A stretch of DNA of 64,000 nucleotides, from positions 43,371 through 107,370 of the forward strand of contig NZ_SZXJ01000101.1 in NCBI RefSeq assembly GCF_005281345.1. Reading direction: 5' to 3'. Numbering within the stretch: position 1 is the stretch's first letter; every line of letters begins with the position of its first letter. The notes below the pieces were generated by a model. It worked only from the letters and a program-made list of their open reading frames with translations, made no database searches and had not been told where the DNA came from. Source of the stretch: Citrobacter sp. wls619 (lineage in GTDB: Bacteria; Pseudomonadota; Gammaproteobacteria; Enterobacterales; Enterobacteriaceae). This document shows, one piece after another, positions 1 through 11,111 of this stretch. A program made the position numbers and the translations under genes.

Positions 1-4
1 TATT

Positions 5-31
5 AAAAAAGCTCGCTTCAGCGAGCTTTTT
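5..31 (+). terminator. Rho-independent terminator of an upstream tRNA unit
   Basis: An A-run, the stem GCTCGC/GCGAGC with a four-base loop, and a T-run form an intrinsic terminator. It is nearly identical to the one after the second tRNA-Gln (342-368), including flanking bases, so it probably closes a tRNA transcript whose genes lie just left of the window. Confidence 0.8.
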
Positions 32-40
32 GCTTTTCTA

Positions 41-108
41 ACGCCGGGTGACGCCAAACCTTACCCGGCCTACAGGTCATGTAGGCCTGATAAGCGTAGC
101 GCCATCAG
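41..108. repeat. REP/BIME element
   Basis: Two inverted REP-type arms are visible: the GCCGGGTG...CCCGGC half, and the GTAGGCCTGATAAGCG...GCGCCATCAG half. This is the usual enterobacterial intergenic REP pair. It separates the first terminator from the tRNA genes. Confidence 0.7.
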
Positions 109-151
109 TATTAAGGACGTATCGACTCGTTCGGTAAATCCAAAAAATTGT

Positions 152-226
152 TGGGGTATCGCCAAGCGGTAAGGCTCTGGTTTCTGATACCAGCATTCCG
201 AGGTTCGAATCCTCGTACCCCAGCCA
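152..226 (+). tRNA. tRNA-Gln (anticodon CTG)
   Basis: This is a 75-nt tRNA. The acceptor stem TGGGGTA pairs with TACCCCA and is followed by an encoded GCCA end. The anticodon stem CTGGT/ACCAG holds the loop TTCTGAT, giving anticodon CUG, which reads CAG. The T-loop GGTTCGAATCC is present. In E. coli the glnV and glnX genes lie at this position, next to ubiF. I could not pick out a convincing promoter immediately upstream, so it may be processed from a longer tRNA transcript. Confidence 0.97.
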
Positions 227-262
227 ATTTCAAAAAGTCGTCCACTCTGTGGGTGCACCCGT

Positions 263-337
263 TGGGGTATCGCCAAGCGGTAAGGCTCTGGTTTCTGATA
301 CCAGCATTCCGAGGTTCGAATCCTCGTACCCCAGCCA
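263..337 (+). tRNA. tRNA-Gln (anticodon CTG), second copy
   Basis: It has the same 75-nt sequence as the copy at 152-226, as far as I can compare them base by base, with the same CUG anticodon and encoded CCA. A 36-nt spacer separates the two. A terminator follows at once, so this is the last tRNA of the transcript. Confidence 0.97.
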
Positions 338-341
338 TATT

Positions 342-368
342 AAAAAAGCTCGCTTCGGCGAGCTTTTT
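342..368 (+). terminator. Rho-independent terminator after tandem tRNA-Gln
   Basis: A-run, GCTCGC-TTCG-GCGAGC hairpin with a UUCG tetraloop, then TTTTT. It is a near copy of the terminator at 5-31, differing in one loop base. Confidence 0.9.
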
Positions 369-376
369 GCTTTTCT

Positions 377-415
377 GCGTTTATCGCCTGATGGCGCTCC
401 GCTTATCAGGCCTAC
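377..415. repeat. REP element
   Basis: ATCGCCTGATGGCGCTCCGC followed by TTATCAGGCCTACG is a typical REP palindrome. It sits between the tRNA terminator and the end of ubiF. Confidence 0.65.
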
Positions 416-438
416 GTATTTCCCCCGTAGCGCTCGAG

Positions 439-1614
439 CTACAACCCTAACGCATACTTCAGTGCCTGACGTTTCAGTACACCTGCGCGCTCTGCGGCCA
501 TTAACCCAAGATTACGCATGATACGCAGCGGCTGTAGGTTGTTGCTAAATCCGGCGTAAAACAGATCCATGCCGCTTTGCATGATGAAATTGTCAGTCAT
601 GCGACGATTCTGATAGCGTTTCAGTACCGGCTGGCTGGCCCAGGACTCGCCATAGCTGCGCGCATTCACCAGCACATCAATCAGCGCATCCACATCACGG
701 AACCCCAGATTAACGCCCTGCCCCGCCAATGGATGAATGGTATGCGCGGCATCACCGACCAGCGCCAGTCCCGGCTGGACATACTGCAACGCATGACGAC
801 GTGTCAGCGGAAATGCACCTGCAGCCACAGGCAACACGTTACCCAGTCGCGATGGGAAATGTTTGCCGATCTCTGTCTGGAGTTGCGACATGCTCAACCC
901 CTGCAACTGGCGGATTCGCGCAGGTGAGTCATACCACACCAGCGAGGCCCAGTCGTCGAACAGCGGTAAAAACGCGCGCGGACCGTCTGGGGTAAATTGC
1001 TGCCAGGTGCTGTCTCCCGGCGAATTCTCGCATTGCACGGTAATCAACATACAGGACTGCGCGTATTGCCAGGCATGGATACCAATCCCTGCCATTTTCC
1101 GCACCTGAGAATTTGCCCCATCCGCACCGATGACCAGCTTCGCGTTGATTTTTTCACCATCTGCCAGCTCAAGCTCATGCCGGTCATTATGTCGATGTAA
1201 AGAAACCAGCGATGTGGGCACGCGCAACGTCACTTTAGGATGAGCGTCCAGCGCCTGCCAGAGCGCTTGTTGCAGGACGGTATTCTCCACCATGTAACCC
1301 AACAAAGGCAGCTTAAGCTCCGCAGCATCAAACACCACATGGGCATTTTCCCATTCCCATGTCTCCAGCCGACGATAAGGATGGCTGCGCATCCCCTGCA
1401 CCGTATCCCAGACGCCCAGCCCTTTAAGCAGCGATACCGAGGCGGAACTGATGGCCGAAATTCGCACATCCGGCTGTCCGTCAGCCACAAACGGCGCGGG
1501 CACGGCATGCTCGATAACCGTTACCGTAAATCCGTGCTGCGCCAGTCCCAGCGCCAGCGCGCCGCCGACCATCCCCCCGCCGACAATGGCAATTTCCGTT
1601 GGTTGATTTGTCAT
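439..1614 (-). CDS. ubiF: 3-demethoxyubiquinol 3-hydroxylase (FAD mono-oxygenase)
   Basis: UbiF hydroxylates the ubiquinone ring at C5 (2-octaprenyl-3-methyl-6-methoxy-1,4-benzoquinol hydroxylase), a late aerobic step of ubiquinone synthesis. The 391-residue product has the Rossmann GGGMVGG motif near residues 12-18, the GADGANS motif near 165 and the FAD ribityl-binding GDAAHTIHPLAGQG motif near 290, in the order expected for UbiH/UbiF/VisC enzymes. An in-frame TTG lies six bases upstream, but the ATG at 1614 has AGGA at correct spacing and gives the E. coli length. It is transcribed towards the tRNA genes and divergently from miaB. Confidence 0.97.
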   Translation of the reverse strand: MTNQPTEIAIVGGGMVGGALALGLAQHGFTVTVIEHAVPAPFVADGQPDVRISAISSASVSLLKGLGVWDTVQGMRSHPYRRLETWEWENAHVVFDAAELKLPLLGYMVENTVLQQALWQALDAHPKVTLRVPTSLVSLHRHNDRHELELADGEKINAKLVIGADGANSQVRKMAGIGIHAWQYAQSCMLITVQCENSPGDSTWQQFTPDGPRAFLPLFDDWASLVWYDSPARIRQLQGLSMSQLQTEIGKHFPSRLGNVLPVAAGAFPLTRRHALQYVQPGLALVGDAAHTIHPLAGQGVNLGFRDVDALIDVLVNARSYGESWASQPVLKRYQNRRMTDNFIMQSGMDLFYAGFSNNLQPLRIMRNLGLMAAERAGVLKRQALKYALGL

Positions 1615-1759
1615 GGTCAATCATCCTGTTATCTGTATTGTGTAAGTTTACAGGATTTTTTACCCCTTGAGGCTGACATCCGTCATACTGGTCACAACCG
1701 CGCCAAAGCAGTACACTATGCGCCCTGCATTTCAGCCACAATTTCGCAAGAGCAAGTCG

Positions 1760-3190
1760 ATGACCAAAAAACTCCATATTAAAACCTGGGGCTGTCAGAT
1801 GAACGAATACGATTCATCGAAGATGGCCGATCTGCTGGATGCCACTCACGGGTATCAACTGACCGACGTGGCGGAAGAAGCGGATGTGCTGCTGCTGAAT
1901 ACCTGTTCAATCCGCGAGAAAGCTCAGGAAAAAGTCTTCCATCAATTAGGTCGCTGGAAGCTCTTAAAAGAGAAAAATCCCGATCTCATCATTGGTGTTG
2001 GTGGCTGCGTGGCATCTCAGGAAGGCGACCATATTCGCCAACGCGCACACTACGTCGATATTATTTTCGGGCCGCAAACTCTGCATCGTCTGCCGGAAAT
2101 GATCAACAAAGTGCGCGGTAGCAATACCCGTAGCCCGGTGGTAGATATCAGCTTCCCGGAGATCGAAAAATTCGATCGTCTGCCGGAACCGCGTGCCGAA
2201 GGTCCAAGCGCGTTTGTCTCCATCATGGAAGGCTGCAATAAATATTGTACTTACTGCGTGGTGCCCTACACCCGTGGTGAAGAGGTCAGCCGCCCGGCGG
2301 ATGATATCCTGTTTGAAATCGCCCAGCTTGCGGCGCAGGGCGTACGCGAAGTGAACCTGCTGGGGCAAAACGTCAACGCCTGGCGCGGTGAAAACTACGA
2401 TGGCACTATCGGTTCGTTCGCCGATCTACTCCGTCTGGTCGCGGCAATCGACGGCATTGACCGTATCCGCTTTACCACCAGCCATCCGATCGAGTTCACC
2501 GATGACATCGTTGAAGTCTACCGTGATACGCCAGAGCTGGTGAGCTTCCTGCACCTGCCGGTACAGAGCGGCTCAGATCGTGTACTGAACCTGATGGGCC
2601 GTACCCATACCGCGCTGGAATACAAAGCGATCATCCGTAAACTGCGCGCAGCGCGTCCGGATATCCAGATTAGCTCCGACTTCATCGTCGGCTTCCCGGG
2701 TGAAACCACCCAGGACTTCGAGCAGACCATGAAGCTGATCGCTGATGTCAATTTCGACATGAGTTACAGCTTTATCTTCTCTGCGCGCCCTGGCACTCCA
2801 GCAGCCGATATGGTTGACGATGTGCCGGAAGAAGAGAAAAAACAGCGTCTGTACATCCTGCAGGAGCGTATTAACCAGCAAGCCATGGCCTGGAGCCGTC
2901 GTATGCTTGGCACGACTCAGCGTATTCTGGTAGAAGGTACATCGCGTAAGAGCATCATGGAGCTGTCAGGTCGTACCGAAAATAACCGCGTGGTGAACTT
3001 TGAAGGCGCTCCGGAAATGGTCGGTAAGTTTGTGGATGTTGAAATTACCGATGTCTGGACGAACTCCCTGCGCGGTAAAGTGGTTCGCACCGAAGACGAA
3101 ATGGGCCTGCGCATCGCAGAATCTCCTGAGTCGGTCATTGCGCGTACCCGCAAAGAAAACGATCTGGGCGTAGGTATTTACCAGCCTTAA
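1760..3190 (+). CDS. miaB: tRNA-2-methylthio-N6-isopentenyladenosine synthase (radical SAM methylthiotransferase)
   Basis: MiaB adds the 2-methylthio group to i6A37 in tRNAs that read codons starting with U. The 476-residue protein has the N-terminal UPF0004 domain with cluster cysteines C12, C49 and C83. The radical-SAM CxxxCxxC motif follows (C159, C163, C166), then a C-terminal TRAM RNA-binding domain. The open frame extends 31 codons further upstream, but only the ATG at 1760 matches the family start. The promoter lies in the 145-bp divergent spacer with ubiF. Confidence 0.98.
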   Translation: MTKKLHIKTWGCQMNEYDSSKMADLLDATHGYQLTDVAEEADVLLLNTCSIREKAQEKVFHQLGRWKLLKEKNPDLIIGVGGCVASQEGDHIRQRAHYVDIIFGPQTLHRLPEMINKVRGSNTRSPVVDISFPEIEKFDRLPEPRAEGPSAFVSIMEGCNKYCTYCVVPYTRGEEVSRPADDILFEIAQLAAQGVREVNLLGQNVNAWRGENYDGTIGSFADLLRLVAAIDGIDRIRFTTSHPIEFTDDIVEVYRDTPELVSFLHLPVQSGSDRVLNLMGRTHTALEYKAIIRKLRAARPDIQISSDFIVGFPGETTQDFEQTMKLIADVNFDMSYSFIFSARPGTPAADMVDDVPEEEKKQRLYILQERINQQAMAWSRRMLGTTQRILVEGTSRKSIMELSGRTENNRVVNFEGAPEMVGKFVDVEITDVWTNSLRGKVVRTEDEMGLRIAESPESVIARTRKENDLGVGIYQP

Positions 3191-3196
3191 TCTTCT

Positions 3197-3226
3197 GGCC
3201 CGTCAGCTCTGGCGGGCCTTGTATTT
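3197..3226 (+). terminator. Probable terminator after miaB
   Basis: The hairpin GGCCCGTCA/TGGCGGGCC, with one G-U pair, sits seven bases after the miaB stop. It is followed by the imperfect T-tract TTGTATTT. Confidence 0.6.
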
Positions 3227-3343
3227 CCTCCCGCAATCCCCATATTTGTTGCAATGCTTGCGCCTTTTCCCTGTGGCGTGAATAATTTCCTTAGATGCCG
3301 GTAAATGTTCAGCGTCCGGCGAGACATGCTAAAGAGGAACAGT

Positions 3344-4390
3344 TTGAACATCGACACTCGCGAAATCACCCTTGAACCCGCAGACAACGCCCGTCTGTTG
3401 AGCCTTTGCGGTCCATTTGATGACAACATCAAACAGCTGGAACGTCGCCTCGGCATCGAAATTAACCGTCGAGATAACCACTTTAAGCTGACCGGTCGCC
3501 CAATTTGCGTCACCGCTGCGGCTGATATTTTACGCAGCCTGTATGTCGATACCGCCCCAATGCGCGGTCAGACGCAGGACATCGAGCCTGAGCAAATTCA
3601 TCTGGCGATTAAAGAAGCGCGTGTGCTTGAGCAAAGCGCTGACAGCGTGCCGGAATTTGGCAAAGCGGTGAATATCAAAACCAAGCGCGGGGTAATCAAG
3701 CCGCGTACGCCAAACCAGGCACAGTACATTGCCAACATCCTCGATCACGACATCACCTTCGGCGTTGGCCCTGCGGGTACGGGTAAAACGTATCTCGCGG
3801 TTGCCGCCGCGGTCGATGCGCTTGAGCGTCAGGAGATCCGTCGAATTCTGCTGACCCGTCCGGCAGTGGAAGCGGGCGAAAAACTGGGCTTCCTGCCAGG
3901 CGATCTGAGTCAGAAAGTCGATCCATATTTGCGTCCACTGTATGACGCGCTGTTCGAAATGCTCGGTTTTGAGAAGGTTGAAAAGCTGATCGAGCGTAAC
4001 GTCATTGAGGTGGCGCCGTTAGCCTATATGCGCGGTCGTACTTTGAACGATGCGTTCATCATTCTTGATGAAAGCCAGAACACCACCATCGAACAGATGA
4101 AAATGTTCCTGACCCGTATCGGCTTTAACTCCAAAGCCGTCATTACCGGGGACATCACGCAGATTGACCTGCCGCGCAGCACCAAGTCTGGCCTGCGTCA
4201 TGCCATTGAAGTGCTGGCCGAAGTCGATGAGATTAGCTTTAATTTCTTCCATAGCGAAGACGTGGTACGCCACCCGGTTGTTGCCCGTATCGTGACGGCA
4301 TATGAAGCCTGGGAAGAAGCAGAACAAAAACGCAAAGCCGAGCTGGCGGCAGAACGCAAGCGCGAAGCTCAGGAGCAGGAACAAAAATGA
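3344..4390 (+). CDS. ybeZ: PhoH-like ATPase YbeZ
   Basis: This is a PhoH-family P-loop ATPase, encoded with and reported to interact with the rRNA-maturation factor YbeY. Walker A GPAGTGKT is at residues 142-149 and Walker B FIILDE near 236-241. The start is TTG at 3344, placed by an AAAGAGGA Shine-Dalgarno at 3331-3338; it yields [12 protein letters not shown] as in the E. coli protein (348 residues). An upstream in-frame ATG at 3305 lacks a good ribosome-binding site. The charged C-terminus (lysine, glutamate) is normal for the family. It overlaps ybeY by four bases (ATGA), implying coupled translation. Confidence 0.95.
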   Translation: MNIDTREITLEPADNARLLSLCGPFDDNIKQLERRLGIEINRRDNHFKLTGRPICVTAAADILRSLYVDTAPMRGQTQDIEPEQIHLAIKEARVLEQSADSVPEFGKAVNIKTKRGVIKPRTPNQAQYIANILDHDITFGVGPAGTGKTYLAVAAAVDALERQEIRRILLTRPAVEAGEKLGFLPGDLSQKVDPYLRPLYDALFEMLGFEKVEKLIERNVIEVAPLAYMRGRTLNDAFIILDESQNTTIEQMKMFLTRIGFNSKAVITGDITQIDLPRSTKSGLRHAIEVLAEVDEISFNFFHSEDVVRHPVVARIVTAYEAWEEAEQKRKAELAAERKREAQEQEQK

Positions 4391-4854
4391 GTCAGGTTAT
4401 TCTCGATTTACAGCTGGCATGCGAAAACGAATCCGGCTTACCACCAGAAAGTCAGTTTCAGACATGGCTGGATGCCGTGATCCCGCAGTTTCAGGAAGAG
4501 TCAGAGGTCACGATTCGTTTGGTCGATGACGCTGAAAGCCACGAGCTGAACCTGACCTATCGCGGGAAAGATAAATCAACCAACGTGCTCTCTTTCCCGT
4601 TTGAAGCGCCTCCGGGCATTGAAATGCCGCTGCTGGGCGATCTGGTCATCTGCCGTCAGGTGGTTGAGAAAGAAGCTCAGGAGCAAGGCAAACCGCTTGA
4701 AGCCCACTGGGCGCATATGGTGGTACACGGTAGCCTGCATTTATTGGGCTACGACCATATTGAAGATGACGAAGCAGAAGAGATGGAATCCCTCGAAACA
4801 GAGATTATGCTTGCTCTGGGCTATGAGGATCCGTACATTGCCGAGAAGGAATAA
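4387..4854 (+). CDS. ybeY: Endoribonuclease / 16S rRNA 3'-end maturation factor YbeY
   Basis: YbeY is a zinc metalloprotein needed for 16S rRNA 3'-end processing and 70S quality control. At 155 residues it has the family length. The zinc-binding motif [11 protein letters not shown] gives H114, H118 and H124. The start ATG overlaps the ybeZ stop, and ybeX follows 96 bp later, keeping the ybeZYX-lnt order. No oddities were seen. Confidence 0.97.
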   Translation: MSQVILDLQLACENESGLPPESQFQTWLDAVIPQFQEESEVTIRLVDDAESHELNLTYRGKDKSTNVLSFPFEAPPGIEMPLLGDLVICRQVVEKEAQEQGKPLEAHWAHMVVHGSLHLLGYDHIEDDEAEEMESLETEIMLALGYEDPYIAEKE

Positions 4855-4950
4855 GCCGTCGGGCATCTGCCCGGGCTTCCCATGAAGCCATGCGCTGAGT
4901 TTACGCGCATTGAGCGACCTATTAACTAACATGAGAACCCATACGACGCC

Positions 4951-5829
4951 ATGAGCGACGACAATTCACACAGTAGTGACACGTTAACCAGCAAAAAGGG
5001 ATTTTTTTCCCTGTTACTGAGCCAACTTTTCCACGGTGAACCGAAAAACCGTGACGAACTGTTGGAGCTGATCCGTGATTCCGGGCAGAACGACCTTATC
5101 GATGAAGATACGCGCGATATGCTCGAAGGGGTGATGGACATTGCGGACCAGCGCGTTCGCGACATCATGATCCCCCGCTCTCAGATGATTACCCTGAAAC
5201 GCAACCAGACTCTGGACGAATGCCTTGATGTCATTATCGAGTCTGCCCACTCGCGTTTTCCGGTGATCAGCGAAGACAAAGATCACATTGAAGGGATTCT
5301 GATGGCTAAGGATCTGCTGCCCTTTATGCGCAGCGATGCCGAAGCGTTCAGCATGGAGAAAGTGTTACGCCAGGCGGTTGTTGTCCCTGAGAGCAAGCGT
5401 GTTGATCGCATGCTGAAAGAGTTCCGCTCCCAGCGTTACCATATGGCAATCGTCATCGACGAATTCGGCGGCGTGTCTGGTCTGGTGACCATCGAAGACA
5501 TCCTTGAGCTGATCGTCGGTGAAATTGAAGATGAGTACGACGAAGAAGACGATATCGATTTCCGTCAGCTCAGCCGTCACACCTGGACCATTCGCGCGCT
5601 GGCGCCGATTGAAGACTTCAACGACGCCTTCGGTACCCACTTTAGCGACGAAGAAGTTGATACCATTGGCGGGCTGGTTATGCAGGCCTTTGGTCATTTA
5701 CCCGCTCGCGGTGAGACTATCGACATTGATGGTTACCAGTTCAAAGTGGCGATGGCTGACAGCCGTCGTATTATTCAGGTTCATGTCAGAATTCCGGACG
5801 ACTCACCCCAGCCCAAACTGGACGAATAA
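4951..5829 (+). CDS. ybeX: CBS/CorC-domain protein YbeX (CorC)
   Basis: This 292-residue protein has tandem CBS domains (about 66-200) followed by a CorC_HlyC domain (about 205-290), with no membrane segment. It was first described as a magnesium/cobalt-efflux accessory (CorC); newer work ties it to ribosome metabolism, which fits its place after ybeY. An acidic stretch ([13 protein letters not shown], about 191-203) links the two halves. lnt begins 24 bp after the stop. Confidence 0.95.
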   Translation: MSDDNSHSSDTLTSKKGFFSLLLSQLFHGEPKNRDELLELIRDSGQNDLIDEDTRDMLEGVMDIADQRVRDIMIPRSQMITLKRNQTLDECLDVIIESAHSRFPVISEDKDHIEGILMAKDLLPFMRSDAEAFSMEKVLRQAVVVPESKRVDRMLKEFRSQRYHMAIVIDEFGGVSGLVTIEDILELIVGEIEDEYDEEDDIDFRQLSRHTWTIRALAPIEDFNDAFGTHFSDEEVDTIGGLVMQAFGHLPARGETIDIDGYQFKVAMADSRRIIQVHVRIPDDSPQPKLDE

Positions 5830-7390
<1,561 letters not shown>

Positions 7391-7392
<2 letters not shown>

Positions 7393-7474
7393 ACGCAGGC
7401 CGGATAAGGCGGTACGCCGCCGCCCGGCCATCATGCCTCCTCCGCCGGATGGCGCCATGCTTATCCGGCCGACT
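7391..7474. repeat. BIME (paired REP) after lnt
   Basis: Two REP-type units in opposite orientation (GCCGGATAAGGCGG...CGCCGCC and CGCCGGATGGCG...CTTATCCGGCC) begin at the lnt stop. They probably protect the mRNA 3' end. The rest of the interval to gltI (7475-7784) holds the gltI promoter/leader region; I see no credible gene there. Confidence 0.75.
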
Positions 7475-7719
7475 CCTCTCTCCTCTCCCATTCTGGCACG
7501 TCTATTGCTTTGTTATACAAGGCAAACGCTGTTTTGGCTGAATGTGCAACCTGGTCGCACCAAAGTTGAGCGAAGGTAGCACCTGAAAAGTGCAACAGGA
7601 TATTTTTGCCCCCAAATGGTGCGGCGCACTTCGCAAAAATAAACAATAACACAGCAAATTCTTTACATTCATCCAAACTAAATGTTAACAAACATATACA
7701 AGACTGCACGTTTAAGTAG

Positions 7720-7740
7720 CAAACAATAACAACATCACAA
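7720..7740 (+). promoter_or_regulatory. C/A-rich leader element of gltI (probable GcvB target)
   Basis: A run composed almost only of A and C (CAAACAATAACAACATCACA) lies 45-65 bases before the gltI start. In Salmonella the G/U-rich R1 region of the sRNA GcvB pairs with such a C/A-rich element in the gltI leader and represses translation. The base composition is seen; the pairing here is inferred. Confidence 0.55.
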
Positions 7741-7784
7741 TGGGTATCAATGCGTCACCGGCGCAGACGATAAAGGAGTTGGAT

Positions 7785-8693
7785 ATGCAATTACGTAAGC
7801 TCGCCACAGCCATGCTGGTTATGGGAATGTCCGCTGGTCTGGCGCACGCAGAAGACGCAGCACCAGCGGCAGGCAGTACGCTGGATAAGATCGCTAAAAA
7901 TGGCGTAATCGTCGTCGGACACCGTGAATCCTCGGTACCGTTTTCTTACTACGATAATCAGCAAAAAGTGGTCGGCTATTCACAGGATTACTCCAACGCA
8001 ATTGTTGACGCTGTGAAGAAAAAGCTGAACAAGCCTGACCTGCAGGTGAAACTGATCCCAATTACCTCTCAGAACCGTATTCCGCTGTTGCAAAATGGCA
8101 CCTTCGACTTTGAGTGTGGTTCCACCACCAACAACATTGAGCGCCAGAAGCAAGCGGCTTTCTCTGACACTATTTTCGTTGTCGGCACCCGTCTGCTGGC
8201 GAAAAAAGGTGGCGATATCAAAGATTTCCCTGACCTGAAAGGGAAAGCGGTCGTCGTCACTTCCGGTACCACCTCAGAAGTGCTGCTGCACAAACTGAAC
8301 GAAGAACAAAAAATGGATATGCGCATCATCAGCGCGAAAGACCACGGTGACTCTTTCCGTACTCTGGAAAGTGGTCGCGCCGTTGCCTTTATGATGGATG
8401 ACGCACTGCTGGCCGGCGAGCGCGCGAAAGCGAAGAAACCGGACAACTGGGAGATCGTCGGCAAGCCGCAGTCTCAGGAAGCTTACGGCTGTATGCTGCG
8501 TAAAGACGATGCTGAATTCAAAAAGCTGATGGATGACACCATTGCCCAGGCTCAGACTTCAGGCGAGGCGGAAAAATGGTTTGATAAGTGGTTTAAAAAC
8601 CCAATTCCGCCGAAGAACCTGAACATGAATTTCGAACTGTCAGACGAAATGAAGGCTCTGTTCAAGTCACCGAATGATAAAGCGCTTAACTAA
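7785..8693 (+). CDS. gltI: Glutamate/aspartate ABC transporter periplasmic binding protein
   Basis: GltI captures glutamate and aspartate in the periplasm for GltJKL. The 302-residue precursor has a signal peptide of about 22 residues ending in GLAHA, then a type-3 solute-binding domain. The start at 7785 is chosen over the in-frame ATG at 7740 because AAGGAG precedes it at 7773-7778 and it begins the signal peptide. It is first in gltIJKL. The intergenic region after it contains SroC, and the leader carries a C/A-rich element. Confidence 0.97.
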   Translation: MQLRKLATAMLVMGMSAGLAHAEDAAPAAGSTLDKIAKNGVIVVGHRESSVPFSYYDNQQKVVGYSQDYSNAIVDAVKKKLNKPDLQVKLIPITSQNRIPLLQNGTFDFECGSTTNNIERQKQAAFSDTIFVVGTRLLAKKGGDIKDFPDLKGKAVVVTSGTTSEVLLHKLNEEQKMDMRIISAKDHGDSFRTLESGRAVAFMMDDALLAGERAKAKKPDNWEIVGKPQSQEAYGCMLRKDDAEFKKLMDDTIAQAQTSGEAEKWFDKWFKNPIPPKNLNMNFELSDEMKALFKSPNDKALN

Positions 8694-8842
8694 CTAAAAT
8701 AAATGGGGCGAGTTCACCTTGCCCTCTCGATTGTTACTTGGCACGGACAGACTATAAGCCTGATGGTCGTTCCCCATCAGGCCTGAAAACCGCTAAACGC
8801 TGAATAACAATCTTCGAGGGTAGCGCTGCTACCCTTTTTTTT
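8690..8842 (+). ncRNA. sroC: SroC small RNA (gltI 3' region)
   Basis: The 162-bp gap between gltI and gltJ matches the position of SroC, an Hfq-binding sRNA cut from the gltIJKL mRNA. In Salmonella it acts as a sponge for GcvB. The gap contains a long hairpin CCTGATGG/CCATCAGG near 8760-8781 and ends in a strong intrinsic terminator at 8818-8842. The 5' end is approximate because it arises by RNase cleavage. The identity rests on position and architecture, not on an alignment. Confidence 0.7.
8818..8842 (+). terminator. Terminator ending SroC, inside gltIJKL
   Basis: The stem GGGTAGC/GCTACCC with loop GCT is followed by eight T residues. It ends SroC and partly attenuates transcription into gltJKL, giving excess binding protein over transporter. 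Confidence 0.9.
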
Positions 8843-8855
8843 CTGGAGTAGATTT

Positions 8856-9596
8856 ATGTCTATAGACTGGAACTGGGGTATTTTTTTACAACAGGCCCCG
8901 TTCGGCAACACCACCTATCTTGGCTGGCTCTGGAGCGGTTTCCAGGTCACTGTCGCATTATCCATCACCGCCTGGATTATCGCTTTCCTGGTGGGTTCGT
9001 TATTCGGCATCTTACGTACCGTTCCGAACCGTTTCCTTTCCGGAATTGGCACGCTGTATGTCGAGCTCTTTCGTAACGTACCGCTGATCGTTCAATTCTT
9101 TACCTGGTACCTGGTCGTGCCTGAACTGCTGCCGGAAAACATTGGCATGTGGTTTAAGTCAGAACTGGACCCTAACATCCAGTTCTTCCTTTCCTCCATG
9201 ATCTGTCTGGGGCTGTTTACCGCCGCACGCGTTTGTGAGCAGGTTCGTGCCGCGATTCAATCACTGCCTCGCGGGCAGAAAAACGCCGCACTGGCGATGG
9301 GGCTAACGCTGCCACAGGCCTACCGCTATGTTTTGCTGCCTAACGCCTACCGCGTGATCGTACCGCCGATGACATCAGAAATGATGAACCTGGTGAAAAA
9401 CTCAGCCATCGCCTCAACCATCGGTCTGGTCGATATGGCGGCACAGGCGGGGAAACTGCTGGACTACTCTGCCCACGCATGGGAATCGTTTACGGCCATT
9501 ACCCTTGCCTACGTCTTGATTAACGCCTTTATTATGCTGGTGATGAATTTCGTCGAACGTAAAATCCGCCTGCCTGGCAATTTAGGAGGCAAATAA
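8856..9596 (+). CDS. gltJ: Glutamate/aspartate ABC transporter permease GltJ
   Basis: This is an inner-membrane permease of the HisMQ/polar amino-acid type, 246 residues, with several hydrophobic helices. The EAA-type loop is seen as [21 protein letters not shown], around residue 150. The start follows TCTGGAG just after the SroC terminator. It overlaps gltK by one base (TAATG). Confidence 0.97.
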   Translation: MSIDWNWGIFLQQAPFGNTTYLGWLWSGFQVTVALSITAWIIAFLVGSLFGILRTVPNRFLSGIGTLYVELFRNVPLIVQFFTWYLVVPELLPENIGMWFKSELDPNIQFFLSSMICLGLFTAARVCEQVRAAIQSLPRGQKNAALAMGLTLPQAYRYVLLPNAYRVIVPPMTSEMMNLVKNSAIASTIGLVDMAAQAGKLLDYSAHAWESFTAITLAYVLINAFIMLVMNFVERKIRLPGNLGGK

Positions 9597-10270
9597 TGTA
9601 CGAATTTGACTGGAGTTCTATCGTCCCTTCCCTGCCATATTTGTTGGATGGGCTGCTCATCACGCTGAAAATCACCGTTACCGCGGTTATCATTGGTATC
9701 GTGTGGGGAACCCTCCTGGCAGTCATGCGACTGTCGAGCTTTGCGCCGATTTCCTGGTTTGCAAAGATCTACGTCAACGTATTCCGCTCCATCCCTCTGG
9801 TCATGGTGCTGCTGTGGTTCTACCTGATTGTGCCCGGTTTTCTGCAAAACGTGCTGGGGCTGTCACCGAAAACCGATATTCGCCTGATCTCAGCAATGGT
9901 CGCGTTTTCGATGTTCGAAGCGGCCTACTACTCGGAAATTATCCGTGCCGGGATCCAGAGTATCTCTCGCGGACAGTCCAGCGCTGCGCTGGCGCTAGGG
10001 ATGACGCACTGGCAATCAATGAAGCTCATCATATTGCCGCAGGCATTCCGCGCCATGGTTCCGCTGCTACTGACTCAGGGCATCGTACTGTTCCAGGATA
10101 CCTCGCTGGTCTACGTATTGAGTCTGGCAGATTTCTTCCGTACCGCCTCCACTATTGGCGAGCGTGATGGTACACAGGTTGAAATGATCCTGTTCGCTGG
10201 CGCCGTTTATTTTGTATTCAGTCTGAGCGCATCGTTGTTGGTCAGCTATTTGAAGAAAAGGACAGTTTAA
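9596..10270 (+). CDS. gltK: Glutamate/aspartate ABC transporter permease GltK
   Basis: Second membrane subunit of the glutamate/aspartate importer, 224 residues, paralogous to GltJ. It has hydrophobic helices and an EAA loop ([20 protein letters not shown], near residue 130). Its start overlaps the gltJ stop and its stop overlaps the gltL start, each by one base, indicating tight translational coupling. Confidence 0.97.
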   Translation: MYEFDWSSIVPSLPYLLDGLLITLKITVTAVIIGIVWGTLLAVMRLSSFAPISWFAKIYVNVFRSIPLVMVLLWFYLIVPGFLQNVLGLSPKTDIRLISAMVAFSMFEAAYYSEIIRAGIQSISRGQSSAALALGMTHWQSMKLIILPQAFRAMVPLLLTQGIVLFQDTSLVYVLSLADFFRTASTIGERDGTQVEMILFAGAVYFVFSLSASLLVSYLKKRTV

Positions 10271-10995
10271 TGATTACCCTGAAAAATGTTTCTAAATGGT
10301 ATGGTCACTTTCAGGTGCTGACCGACTGCTCCACGGAAGTGAAAAAAGGAGAAGTGGTGGTGGTCTGTGGCCCGTCGGGCTCCGGTAAATCCACACTTAT
10401 CAAGACGGTAAACGGTCTGGAACCGGTCCAGCAGGGCATCATCACCGTTGATGGCACCGTCGTAAATGACAAGAAAACCGATCTGGCCAAACTGCGCTCC
10501 CGCGTCGGCATGGTGTTCCAGCACTTTGAACTGTTCCCCCATTTGTCGATCATCGAGAACCTGACGTTAGCCCAGGTCAAAGTGCTTAAACGCGATAAAG
10601 CGCCGGCGCGAGCAAAAGCACAAAAGCTGCTTGAACGCGTTGGTCTGGCGGCGCATGCCGAAAAGTTTCCGGCACAACTCTCTGGGGGTCAGCAACAACG
10701 TGTCGCTATCGCCCGGGCGCTGTGTATGGATCCTATCGCCATGCTGTTTGACGAGCCGACATCTGCACTGGACCCCGAAATGATCAATGAAGTACTGGAC
10801 GTGATGGTTGAGCTGGCCAATGAAGGGATGACCATGATGGTGGTTACCCACGAAATGGGCTTTGCACGGAAAGTAGCGAACCGGGTTATCTTTATGGATG
10901 AAGGGAAAATTGTTGAAGACTCACCGAAAGAGGAGTTCTTCGCCAATCCAAAATCAGACCGCGCCAAAGACTTCCTCGCGAAAATATTGCACTGA
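10270..10995 (+). CDS. gltL: Glutamate/aspartate ABC transporter ATPase
   Basis: Cytoplasmic ATP-binding subunit that powers GltJK, 241 residues. Walker A GPSGSGKS is at 34-41, the ABC signature LSGGQQQ at 137-143 and Walker B MLFDEP at 158-163. The switch histidine lies in VVTHEMG. It is the last gene of the operon, followed by a GC-rich hairpin. Confidence 0.98.
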   Translation: MITLKNVSKWYGHFQVLTDCSTEVKKGEVVVVCGPSGSGKSTLIKTVNGLEPVQQGIITVDGTVVNDKKTDLAKLRSRVGMVFQHFELFPHLSIIENLTLAQVKVLKRDKAPARAKAQKLLERVGLAAHAEKFPAQLSGGQQQRVAIARALCMDPIAMLFDEPTSALDPEMINEVLDVMVELANEGMTMMVVTHEMGFARKVANRVIFMDEGKIVEDSPKEEFFANPKSDRAKDFLAKILH

Positions 10996-11002
10996 TCATA
11001 CT

Positions 11003-11026
11003 GGCGCGTACCTTCAGGTGCGCGCC
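11003..11026 (+). other. GC-rich stem-loop at the gltIJKL 3' end
   Basis: GGCGCGTACC pairs with GGTGCGCGCC around a four-base TTCA loop, eight bases after gltL. No T-run follows, so it is more likely a 3' end-protecting hairpin or a Rho-associated end than an intrinsic terminator. Confidence 0.5.
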
Positions 11027-11111
11027 ACCTCACGCTTTATACCTTCACTTCTCGAATCATGTACAGCCCAGCGTTAACCTTGTCACAAAGTCCCACTTAC
11101 AAGGAGCAACA

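Noticed and set aside
7461-7709. An 82-codon minus-strand frame in the lnt-gltI gap
   Set aside because: It begins within AT-rich leader DNA and ends in the REP element; no ribosome-binding site or family resemblance.
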